Below, piece by piece: positions 27,918 through 35,492 of a stretch of 64,000 nt of DNA. The DNA comes from Pseudomonadota bacterium. GTDB lineage: Bacteria; Pseudomonadota; Alphaproteobacteria; Rickettsiales; UBA1997. Below the pieces are notes generated by a model. That model worked only from the letters and a program-made list of their open reading frames with translations. It was not told the origin of the DNA and ran no database searches. The DNA is taken from the NCBI GenBank assembly GCA_018970485.1, contig JAGWWH010000001.1:1-64000 (forward strand), written 5' to 3'. Both the position numbers and the translations under genes were made by a program. The first letter of the stretch is position 1; every line of letters begins with the position of its first letter.

Positions 27918-28811
27918 ATGAAACAAGAACAAGGCGCATTAACAGCTTCAGGAAAACTTCATTCTAGATTTTCAGAGATTTACGCAGAGGAAGAAATCTT
28001 ATCGGATTAGCGATTGTGGGATTGGCTGCGAATAAAGCTCACGAGACTTACTACCCAGAAAAATACTGTTACGTAAAAGCCAGAAATAAGCTCAGAAAAG
28101 AGCTGAAAATAGACGGAGAAGATGAGTCTTTGCTTCAATCTGTTAAAGGACTCTTTGGCTTTGGAAGAAATCCAGAAAGAGATGCTAGACGCAAAGAGTT
28201 TAATAAGGTTTTTCGCGAGGTGTTAATCAGGGCTTTCTTCAACCTGAACAATCTCCAGATGATCTAGAAGAAAGATTAAAAGGTCATGCTTTTGAAGAAT
28301 ATTTTGAAGATACTTCTAGGCGCGATCCTAGATCAAATAGTAAAAGTTCTGTAACTAGAGAGGGTGAGATCGAGATTAATTCTAGCTCGACTCTTCCAAC
28401 AGAAGATCCCTCAACAAAAGATGTAAAAGATCAAATCGCAGCACCCGAAATGAAAAATCTTTTTGATGACAAGGTTCTAAAATTAGAAGGCAAAAGTCTA
28501 AAATCAGTTACTTGCGAGACCTCAGAAAACGCTGCGGAAGTTGCTGATCAGATGGTAAAATTTTGCGAAAAGTAGGGGTTCCTTGCTCGAAAGAGATTGG
28601 GGAGGGCGGCTCTCAAAATCTTAAAGTTACAATGTCAGAAGGTTGGAAAGGTAAGGCTGAACCTTTTACCATGAATCAACAGGAACTAAGTGAGCTGAGT
28701 GCTGAGATTGCCAAACAAAAAGAAGCCCAACAAAAAACTCCCGGGACAGGAAGTCATGCTGAAGCTGTTAGGGAGCGACAAAAAGCAGCGACATCAGGTC
28801 GCCAGCTTTGA
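27918..28811 (+). pseudogene. decayed gene split over three frames
   Basis: A single former gene can be followed through frame changes. It begins with ATG 27918 ('MKQEQGALTASGKLHSRF', stop near 28010), continues from about 28011 ('GLAANKAHETYYPEKYCYVK'), then another frame from about 28235 ('GFLQPEQSPDDLEERLKGHA'), and finally 28563-28811 ('VGVPCSKEIGEGGSQNLKV' to 'RQKAATSGRQL'). The pieces abut and keep a similar polar, Lys/Glu/Ser-rich style, so this is a broken gene rather than several small ones. No family recognised; a former effector is possible. Confidence 0.65.
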
Positions 28812-28852
28812 GTGCTTGGGTAATTTATTTTGCGCCAAGGATTTTTTGATCG

Positions 28853-30031
28853 CTAAAAAGACAAAAAAGATTTTTCCAACTTCTCGATTCCTTCTTTCAC
28901 TTGCGCGGAATTGATGTTTAGCGGAGGAAGCACACGAATCACATTGTCGCTTGCTGGAATCACAAGCAGACCGTGATTGATCAGTTTTTGAGTCATTTCA
29001 ACATTTGGAATTTTTTCGTTGATTTTGATGCCAAGCATCAAGCCAACTCCGCGAATTTCCTCGATTAGGTTTGGAAATTTTTTGTGAAGATTTTGCAATT
29101 CTGATTTCAATTCAGCGCCAACTTTTCTCACATTTTCTAAGAAATTTTCTTCAAGCATTACATCAAGAACAGCTGAGGCAACGGCCATGGCCATTGGATT
29201 GCCACCGTAAGTTGTGCCGTGAACACCAATCGTCATTCCACTTGCCGCTTCTTTTGTTGCTAAACATGCACCAAGCGGAAAGCCGCCAGCGATTGCTTTA
29301 GCGGTGCCAACGATGTCCGGCTTTACGTCGAAAAAATTGTGAGCAAAAAGTTCTCCGGTGCGTCCCATGCCGCATTGAACTTCGTCAAAAGCGAGAAGAA
29401 GGTTTTTTTCGTCGGCGATTTTTCTTAATTCTTGAAGAAATTTTTTCTCAGCGACGCGAATTCCCTCTTCGCCTTGGATTGGTTCGATCAAGATTCCAGC
29501 GGTATTCTCAGTGATTGCATTTTTTACGGCTTCAATATTTCCAAACTCAACATTGTCGAATCCATCAAGCGCCGGCCTGAATCCTTCGAGATATTTTTCT
29601 TTTCCGGCGGCAGAAATTGTGGCGATTGTGCGACCGTGAAAAGCGCCGGTAAAAGTAATAATCCGATTTTTGTGCGGTTGATTTTTTACGAAGAAATAAC
29701 GGCGAATCATTTTGATTGCGCATTCAATACTTTCTGCTCCCGAATTGCAGAAAAAGACGTAATCAGCGAAAGAGTTAGAAGTTAGTCTTTCCGCGTAGTT
29801 ATTGAGCTCGTTGCCGTTGTAAATATTAGAAACGTGCCAAAGTTTTTTTGCTTGAGAGGTGATTGCTGCAACCATTTTTGGATGACAGTGACCAAGAGCG
29901 TTCACTGCAATTCCTGCGCCAAAATCGAGATATTTTTTTCCCTCATTGTCAAAAAGGTAAGAACCTTCCCCGTGCGAAAATGTGACGTCGTAGCGCTTGT
30001 GAACCGGAAGAAGTTTCGGAGAAGTAGTCAT
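28853..30031 (-). CDS. argD: acetylornithine/succinyldiaminopimelate aminotransferase
   Basis: 392-residue class III PLP aminotransferase. 'FDNEGKKYLDFGAGIAVNALGHCHP' at the N-terminus, 'FCNSGAESIECAIKMIRRY', 'AFDEVQCGMGRTGELFA' and the PLP-lysine segment 'GTAKAIAGGFPLGA' match ArgD. It makes N-acetylornithine in arginine synthesis and can serve the succinyl-DAP step of lysine/peptidoglycan DAP synthesis. With asd and hom in the same window, the DAP role is plausible. It is divergent from coq9, the gap holding an AT-rich repeat. Confidence 0.93.
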   Translation of the reverse strand: MTTSPKLLPVHKRYDVTFSHGEGSYLFDNEGKKYLDFGAGIAVNALGHCHPKMVAAITSQAKKLWHVSNIYNGNELNNYAERLTSNSFADYVFFCNSGAESIECAIKMIRRYFFVKNQPHKNRIITFTGAFHGRTIATISAAGKEKYLEGFRPALDGFDNVEFGNIEAVKNAITENTAGILIEPIQGEEGIRVAEKKFLQELRKIADEKNLLLAFDEVQCGMGRTGELFAHNFFDVKPDIVGTAKAIAGGFPLGACLATKEAASGMTIGVHGTTYGGNPMAMAVASAVLDVMLEENFLENVRKVGAELKSELQNLHKKFPNLIEEIRGVGLMLGIKINEKIPNVEMTQKLINHGLLVIPASDNVIRVLPPLNINSAQVKEGIEKLEKSFLSF

Positions 30032-30110
30032 TTTGATTTTTGGTTTTACAAATTGAGAGCGCGCGCAGATAAAACTAAAATCTAAATCTGAAATCTAAAT
30101 TTTCCCTCCA
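30032..30110. repeat. AT-rich imperfect inverted repeat in the argD/coq9 divergent gap
   Basis: 'ttttgatttttggttttac' on the left and 'actaaaatctaaatctgaaa' on the right are loosely inverted. The composition and placement match the divergent gaps at 15343 and 22167. Confidence 0.45.
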
Positions 30111-30797
30111 GTGCTTCTCGACTCTCCAGAAACGAAAGAAAAAATCCTGAAAGAATTTTTGCAGATCGCTGTCTTTGATGGATGGAACAAGGAAGCGCTC
30201 GTAAAGGCTGCTGCGAATTGCGGAATTGGTGAAAATTTTCTGCCGTTAATTTTTGAAAATGGTTTGCTCGATTTGGCGGAATTTTATCTGCAATCGCAAA
30301 ATGAAAAATCGCTAGAAGTTTTAGAAAATCTCGAAGGCAAAAAGATCCGCGACAAAATCAGGTTGTCGCTTTACGCCCGTTTTGAAGTTGAAAAAGAAAA
30401 TAAAATTGCGCTGCAGCGTTTGATTAATTTTTATTTTGATCCGAAGAATTTTACTTCCTTTGAAACTGGCCCAAGGCCCATTTTTCAAGCCTTGAAAGCC
30501 TGTTACAAAATTGCTGATTTTATTTGGCAAAATATTGGCGACCAATCAACTGACTTCAACTATTACACTAAAAGAGCCACCCTTGGCAAAATTATTTTTC
30601 GGGCGATTCCGTTATTTTTAAAAAATGGCAACATCAACAATTTCATTGATGCCGAGATTGAAAAAGTAATGAGATTTGAAAAATTCAAATCAGCAGCCAA
30701 AAAAACTCTTTGCCAAACTTTTTTTGATGAAAGCGGCTCTCCACGCTCTCCAAAAGAGCTCGTCAAAAATCTCCCATTCTTTCGTTTATTTTCTTAG
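30111..30797 (+). CDS. coq9: COQ9 family ubiquinone biosynthesis protein
   Basis: 228 residues. The C-terminal signature 'GDQSTDFNYYTKRATL' (143-158) and the N-terminal 'VFDGWNKEALVKAAANCGI' are characteristic of COQ9. COQ9 binds lipids and helps COQ7 in ubiquinone hydroxylation; it is found in mitochondria and alphaproteobacteria, supporting the taxonomic placement. GTG start at 30111. It is followed after three bases by cvpA. Confidence 0.9.
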   Translation: MLLDSPETKEKILKEFLQIAVFDGWNKEALVKAAANCGIGENFLPLIFENGLLDLAEFYLQSQNEKSLEVLENLEGKKIRDKIRLSLYARFEVEKENKIALQRLINFYFDPKNFTSFETGPRPIFQALKACYKIADFIWQNIGDQSTDFNYYTKRATLGKIIFRAIPLFLKNGNINNFIDAEIEKVMRFEKFKSAAKKTLCQTFFDESGSPRSPKELVKNLPFFRLFS

Positions 30798-30800
30798 CCA

Positions 30801-31544
30801 ATGTCTACCACTTTTAACACTCTTGACCTGATTTTTTTCGCCTTCACCGCGATCTTTGTACTTACCGCCGTTTTTCGTGGCTTCATTAAAGAAATATTTT
30901 CCTTCTTTAATTGGATTTTAGCGCTTGCGATTTCTTATTTTTTAACTCCCTACATCTCTGATTTTTTCTCGCCTTATTTTGAGAGTAAGCTGGCGATTGA
31001 TCTAGTCTCACGAAGCAGCATATTTATTTTAATTTTTCTGATTTTTTCTTTTTCAACTACCAAGTTTCGTGACTCTTTAGACGACAAAGTTCCGACGGTT
31101 TTCAATCGTTCCTTAGGTTTACTTTTCGGTCTTGCAAAAACTTTAATAATTTTTGGCGCCATTTATTCGATTTATTTGAATGCCTACACCTCAGTAATGA
31201 AGAGCAAGGTGAAAGAAGAGCCAGAATGGTTTCGTCAGGCTAAATCTCGTAGCTTGATTAAGACCTCAGGTGAAATGATCGATCCTTTGGTTAGAAAATT
31301 TTTCGACGCAGTGATGAAAAATTTCGATCAAGTTTTGCCTAAACCAGAAGATCTTTTGAACGAAAAAATTGACGAAATATTAAAAGAAAAATCCGCAGAA
31401 TCTGTTGGAGGAGAGGCGAATTCAAAAACTGAAGAAAGCTCCCGATCCCTTACTGACAAAGAATTGGAAGAATCTCTCGACACCGGATATTCCAGGAAAA
31501 ACATCGAGAAACTCAACCAGCTCATGGAAATTATTAACAAATAA
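30801..31544 (+). CDS. cvpA: CvpA family inner-membrane protein
   Basis: 247 residues. Four hydrophobic helices lie in the first 150 ('LDLIFFAFTAIFVLTAVFRG', 'FNRSLGLLFGLAKTLII') as in CvpA/colicin V production proteins, which influence envelope integrity. A polar cytoplasmic or periplasmic tail rich in Glu/Ser/Lys follows. It is in a tight operon with coq9 (three-base gap) and fabG (11-base gap). Confidence 0.88.
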   Translation: MSTTFNTLDLIFFAFTAIFVLTAVFRGFIKEIFSFFNWILALAISYFLTPYISDFFSPYFESKLAIDLVSRSSIFILIFLIFSFSTTKFRDSLDDKVPTVFNRSLGLLFGLAKTLIIFGAIYSIYLNAYTSVMKSKVKEEPEWFRQAKSRSLIKTSGEMIDPLVRKFFDAVMKNFDQVLPKPEDLLNEKIDEILKEKSAESVGGEANSKTEESSRSLTDKELEESLDTGYSRKNIEKLNQLMEIINK

Positions 31545-31555
31545 ATATCAAAAAT

Positions 31556-32293
31556 ATGTTCAGACTTACGGGAAAAAACGTGTTAGTAACTGGTGCCACA
31601 GGTGGCATCGGGGCGGCGATTGCCAAGACTTTAGCCAAGCAAGGTGCAAAGTTAGTTTTGTCTTCAACCAGAGAAGAAAAGCTTCAAGAATTAGCTAATG
31701 AAATTGGCGGCGATGTAAAATTTATTGCTTGTGATTTGTCGAATGTTGAGGCCGTAGATGCCTTATTTGACAAGGCGGAAGAGCTTGTTGGTCAAATCGA
31801 CATTCTCGTCTGCAACGCTGGGATCACCAAAGACAATCTTGTTCTACGCATGAAGAATGAAGATTTCGATCACGTGATTGATGTGAATCTCAAATCAACC
31901 TTCATCCTCAATCGTAACGCCGTGAAAAAAATGATGCGCCGCAAATACGGTCGAATCATTAACATTACTTCGGTTGTTGGTGTAACGGGAAATCCGGGGC
32001 AGGCGAATTACGTCGCTTCAAAAGCTGGAATGATCGGGATGACAAAATCAATCGCACAAGAAGTTGCGTCGCGCGGCATCACCATTAATTGCGTCGCGCC
32101 GGGTTTTATTAAATCTCCAATGACCGAAATTTTAACTGAACAACAAAGAGCGGCGATTCTTCACAAAATTCCTGCAGGTGAAATGGGCGAATCAACTGAC
32201 ATCGCTAAAGCAGTAGCTTTTCTAGCAAGCGAAGACGCGTCTTACATTACGGGACACACACTCCACGTGAATGGCGGAATGTTCATGAATTAG
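31556..32293 (+). CDS. fabG: 3-oxoacyl-ACP reductase
   Basis: 245-residue short-chain dehydrogenase. NADP-binding 'VTGATGGIGAAIAKTLAKQG', 'NAGITKDNL', the catalytic Ser in 'INITSVVGVTGNPGQ', Tyr/Lys in 'ANYVASKAG' and the C-terminal 'GHTLHVNGGMFM' are all FabG features. It reduces beta-ketoacyl-ACP in fatty acid elongation. The other reductase, FabI, is at 50733-51551. Confidence 0.96.
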   Translation: MFRLTGKNVLVTGATGGIGAAIAKTLAKQGAKLVLSSTREEKLQELANEIGGDVKFIACDLSNVEAVDALFDKAEELVGQIDILVCNAGITKDNLVLRMKNEDFDHVIDVNLKSTFILNRNAVKKMMRRKYGRIINITSVVGVTGNPGQANYVASKAGMIGMTKSIAQEVASRGITINCVAPGFIKSPMTEILTEQQRAAILHKIPAGEMGESTDIAKAVAFLASEDASYITGHTLHVNGGMFMN

Positions 32294-32341
32294 CCAACAG
32301 CTTTTATTTTTTTCAGCGTCGCAAAATTTAATTAACAAAAA

Positions 32342-33280
32342 ATGACAACTCACAAAACAAAAGTAGCGATCATTGGCTCTGGCCCAGCGGGATTTAGTGC
32401 GGCGATTTACGCAGCGCGCGCAAATTTGCAGCCAATAATCATTAACGGAAATGCTCCGGGGGGACAGTTAACAATCACAACTGACGTTGAAAATTACCCT
32501 GGTTTTGCGGAAGCCATTCAAGGCCCGTGGCTAATGGAACAGATGCAAAAACAAGCCGAGCATGTCGGTACGAAAATTGTTAACGACCACATTGCGCAAG
32601 TCGATTTTTCTTCACGTCCATTCAAGTTAATTGGTGAATCGGGGGATGTTTACGAAGTGGAAGCAGTTGTGATTGCAACCGGTGCGCAAGCGAAATGGCT
32701 TGGCTTGGAATCAGAAAAAAAATTCCAAGGATTTGGCGTTTCTGGTTGCGCAACTTGTGACGGATTTTTCTTTCGCGGCAAAGAAGTGATTGTCGTTGGC
32801 GGCGGGAATAGTGCGGTTGAAGAGGCTTTGTACTTAACCAATCACGCCAGCAAAGTTTACGTCGTACACCGTCGCGATGCATTTAAATCAGAAAAAATTC
32901 TGCAAGATCGTTTGTTTAAAAATCCAAAAATCGAAGTGATTTGGAATCACGCTTTGGAAGAAGTTTTGGGCTCGGAAAATCCAAAAACCGTTACCGGCGC
33001 GCGCTTAAAAAACACCGTTTCTGGCGAAATTCGTGAAATGAAAATTGACGGAATTTTCATTGCGATTGGTCACAAACCAAATTCTGATTTATTCAAAACA
33101 ACTGGCTTAAACATTGATCCAGAAGGTTACATCCTGACAAAATCTGGCTCGACTTCGACAAACATTCCGGGCGTTTACGCCGCAGGTGACATTCAAGACA
33201 AAATTTACCGTCAAGCCATTACCGCTGCCGGAACTGGATGCATGGCCGCGCTTGAAATCGAGAAGTTTTTGGCTCATTAA
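32342..33280 (+). CDS. trxB: thioredoxin reductase
   Basis: 312 residues. FAD-binding 'IIGSGPAGFSAAIYAARA', the redox-active disulfide CATC (136-139), NADPH-binding 'VVGGGNSAVEEALYLT' and 'GVYAAGDIQDKIYRQAITAAGTG' are complete. It reduces thioredoxin with NADPH in the cytoplasm. Normal length. It sits 48 bases after fabG. Confidence 0.97.
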   Translation: MTTHKTKVAIIGSGPAGFSAAIYAARANLQPIIINGNAPGGQLTITTDVENYPGFAEAIQGPWLMEQMQKQAEHVGTKIVNDHIAQVDFSSRPFKLIGESGDVYEVEAVVIATGAQAKWLGLESEKKFQGFGVSGCATCDGFFFRGKEVIVVGGGNSAVEEALYLTNHASKVYVVHRRDAFKSEKILQDRLFKNPKIEVIWNHALEEVLGSENPKTVTGARLKNTVSGEIREMKIDGIFIAIGHKPNSDLFKTTGLNIDPEGYILTKSGSTSTNIPGVYAAGDIQDKIYRQAITAAGTGCMAALEIEKFLAH

Positions 33281-33367
33281 ACACTGCTAAAAAAACCTCA
33301 AAAAACAGCCTTCAAAAATAAAATATTTTTGCGAGCCCAACAGCGCCAAGGGTTTTAATGGGGAGGT

Positions 33368-33389
33368 TTGTCGCCACCGGTGGCGACAA
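33368..33389. promoter_or_regulatory. 22-bp perfect palindrome upstream of the DUF1016-nuclease gene
   Basis: A perfect, loop-free dyad with core 'gtcgccaccggtggcgac', ending 28 bases before the GTG start. It could be a dimeric repressor or enzyme binding site, or a small stem in the leader. It is distinctly more GC-rich than its surroundings. Confidence 0.5.
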
Positions 33390-33417
33390 TTGAAGCAAAT
33401 TTAAGGAGAAAATCTTT

Positions 33418-34560
33418 GTGAGAAAAAAAACGAAAATCGTCGTAAATTCTGCCGACATTTCCATTGGCGATTACGCAAAAATTCTCAAAGAAATCCAAAG
33501 CTGCATTTCTCAAACGCAAAATAAAATCATTCAAAATGTTGCGCGCCAGAAAGTTGAAATGGCTTGGCAAATTGGCAAAACCATTGAGAAATTTTTGTCA
33601 AAAAAAGATCGCGCCAAATACGGCGAAAGACTGATTACAAAGCTCGAAGCTGACACGGCAATCACAAAAACTGTGCTCTACAAAATGCACGGCTTTTACA
33701 AAACCTACCCAAAAATTCCCAAGGACGATCCGCGTTTAAATTGGAGTCATTACCGCATTCTCAGCGGTGTGAAAAAAATCGAAGAAAGAAAATTTTTAGA
33801 AGATCTAACCAGGCAAAATTCTTGGGAAGTAAGCGAGCTGCAGCAGGAGGTTAAGAAAAATAAAGTCAGTCAGAGCCTTGAAAATAAAGACTCGAAACAA
33901 ATGAGTAAAAAAAATACTCAATCCAAAAACCCTCTGGCCAAAAACCCTCTGGCCAAGAACCCTCCTGAAAGAAAAATTACGCCAACTCGCGGCAAATTAT
34001 TTTCTTACGAAATTAAAAAAATTGTCGGTTCCGAAAAATATTTTTTTGATTGTGGCTTTGGAATTTTTCGCGAGATCTCAGAAATTTTGCCGCGTACTAT
34101 TCGTCGCGACGGAGTAGTAGCAAATGTTACGAAAAAAAATGGCGTTTACTCGATCAAAAAATCGGCAATTCCTCCACAAAAATTGCACACCTACAAAGCC
34201 CATTTAGAGCGCGTGGTTGATGGCGACACCATTAGAGTCAATCTCGATTTAGGTTTTGGAATTTTTCACCACGAAATCTTGCGTTTGGCAAAAATTAATG
34301 CGCCTGAAATCAAGACTAACGAGGGTAAAAAAAGTTTCGTGATTCTGAAAAAAATCTTAAAAGACGTGCCATTTTTAATCGTTAAGAGCATCAAAACTGA
34401 CATTTACGGTCGCTACGTAGCCGATGTTTTTTTAGCCAAGAAAGAGCAGAAAAAAACTTTGCTGTTGACGGCAGAGAATGAATTGCAAAATGTCGCGGAA
34501 TCTGGTGAGTATTTGAATCAGAAAATACTTAATGAAGATCCAGCTTCGCTAATTTTTTAA
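33418..34560 (+). CDS. DUF1016-N / staphylococcal-nuclease-like fusion protein
   Basis: 380 residues. Residues of about 15-150 match DUF1016 N-terminal domains (YhcG/PDDEXK-associated; 'KVEMAWQIGKTIEKF', 'YGERLITKLEADT'). A low-complexity linker with repeated 'NPLAK' (171-184) follows, then a region of unknown fold to about 250. The C-terminus (about 255-345) is an SNase fold: 'VVDGDTIRV' (Asp270), Arg289, Glu297 and Arg332 line up with Asp21, Arg35, Glu43 and Arg87; the position of Asp40 is Asn294. GTG start with a good 'taaggaga' site. A DNA-directed nuclease or defence role is inference. Confidence 0.85.
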   Translation: MRKKTKIVVNSADISIGDYAKILKEIQSCISQTQNKIIQNVARQKVEMAWQIGKTIEKFLSKKDRAKYGERLITKLEADTAITKTVLYKMHGFYKTYPKIPKDDPRLNWSHYRILSGVKKIEERKFLEDLTRQNSWEVSELQQEVKKNKVSQSLENKDSKQMSKKNTQSKNPLAKNPLAKNPPERKITPTRGKLFSYEIKKIVGSEKYFFDCGFGIFREISEILPRTIRRDGVVANVTKKNGVYSIKKSAIPPQKLHTYKAHLERVVDGDTIRVNLDLGFGIFHHEILRLAKINAPEIKTNEGKKSFVILKKILKDVPFLIVKSIKTDIYGRYVADVFLAKKEQKKTLLLTAENELQNVAESGEYLNQKILNEDPASLIF

Positions 34561-34571
34561 AAAATAAAAAC

Positions 34572-35471
34572 ATGAAATTGAAAAAGGCCTTTTCTTTGAT
34601 CGAGCTCTCGATCGTTATTTTAATCGTTGGCGTACTTGTCGCTGCTGTCGGTCAAGGAATTGATCTTTTGCAAGATGCAAGATTGCAAGCAGCTAGGGTA
34701 AAAACCCAAGGCTCGCGTGTTAATGGCATCAAAGATTTGGTGTTGTGGCTGGATGCGACGGCTGAGAATAGTTTTGCTGAGGGAGAGGCTGTTGATAATG
34801 GACGAATTCAATTTTGGAACGATTCTAATCCTCAGAGAGAAAAAAATAACTTCAATCAATCCACTAATGGTCAGAGGCCAAGATACTTTGAAAACGTCAT
34901 TAACAATCTTCCCGCCATTACATTCAATGGTACCGACGAAAACATGGCTTCAACAACATTTCCAACTATTACTTCTGGAGAATTTACAATTTTCGCAGTT
35001 ATTAGAACTGGTACAGCTTTAGCGCCTGCCAATACTTACGATGCGATAATTTCAAAACGCTCTGCGACCACTACCGCTAACGTTAACCTAGAATTATCGC
35101 AAGGCCAAGATGGTTCAGGAAACAAAGGTTTTCTTGCTCAAAGAACTCAGCGCATCGATTTATCGACCATCGCTATTAACACCAATTACGCAATTTCTCT
35201 TACCGTTTCTCCTCCTGCTTCCAAGGCTTTTGTGAATGGAAAGGGAATCTACAATCTTACTACAGGAGGGCCATCGATCAACACTAGTTTGCTTTCGACC
35301 GATCTTCTTTATATCGGAAGACAAGGATTAACAGCCGCTCCAACTTATTTTGATGGTTCAATCGGAGAGTTAATAATTTACGACAGAAGCTTGTCTATGA
35401 AAGAAAGGCAATCGATCGAAGATTATCTTGGTAAGAAGTGGGGAATTGGCATGACTGTCGAGTCTTACTAA
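34572..35471 (+). CDS. type IV pilin-like protein with LamG/concanavalin-like domain
   Basis: 299 residues. The N-terminus is a class III signal: 'KLKKA' then 'FSLIELSIVILIVGVLVAAV', with Ala instead of the usual Gly before the cut and Glu at +5, followed by the hydrophobic helix. The rest reads as a LamG/concanavalin-like jelly roll ('LVLWLDATAENSF', 'PAITFNGTDENM', 'FTIFAVIRTG', 'GSIGELIIYDRSLSMKERQS'). Such proteins could be carbohydrate-binding pseudopilins or pilus tips. PilT at 5297-6325 shows a pilus motor is encoded. Confidence 0.85.
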   Translation: MKLKKAFSLIELSIVILIVGVLVAAVGQGIDLLQDARLQAARVKTQGSRVNGIKDLVLWLDATAENSFAEGEAVDNGRIQFWNDSNPQREKNNFNQSTNGQRPRYFENVINNLPAITFNGTDENMASTTFPTITSGEFTIFAVIRTGTALAPANTYDAIISKRSATTTANVNLELSQGQDGSGNKGFLAQRTQRIDLSTIAINTNYAISLTVSPPASKAFVNGKGIYNLTTGGPSINTSLLSTDLLYIGRQGLTAAPTYFDGSIGELIIYDRSLSMKERQSIEDYLGKKWGIGMTVESY

Positions 35472-35492
35472 TTCAAATTCATTCAAAATTTC

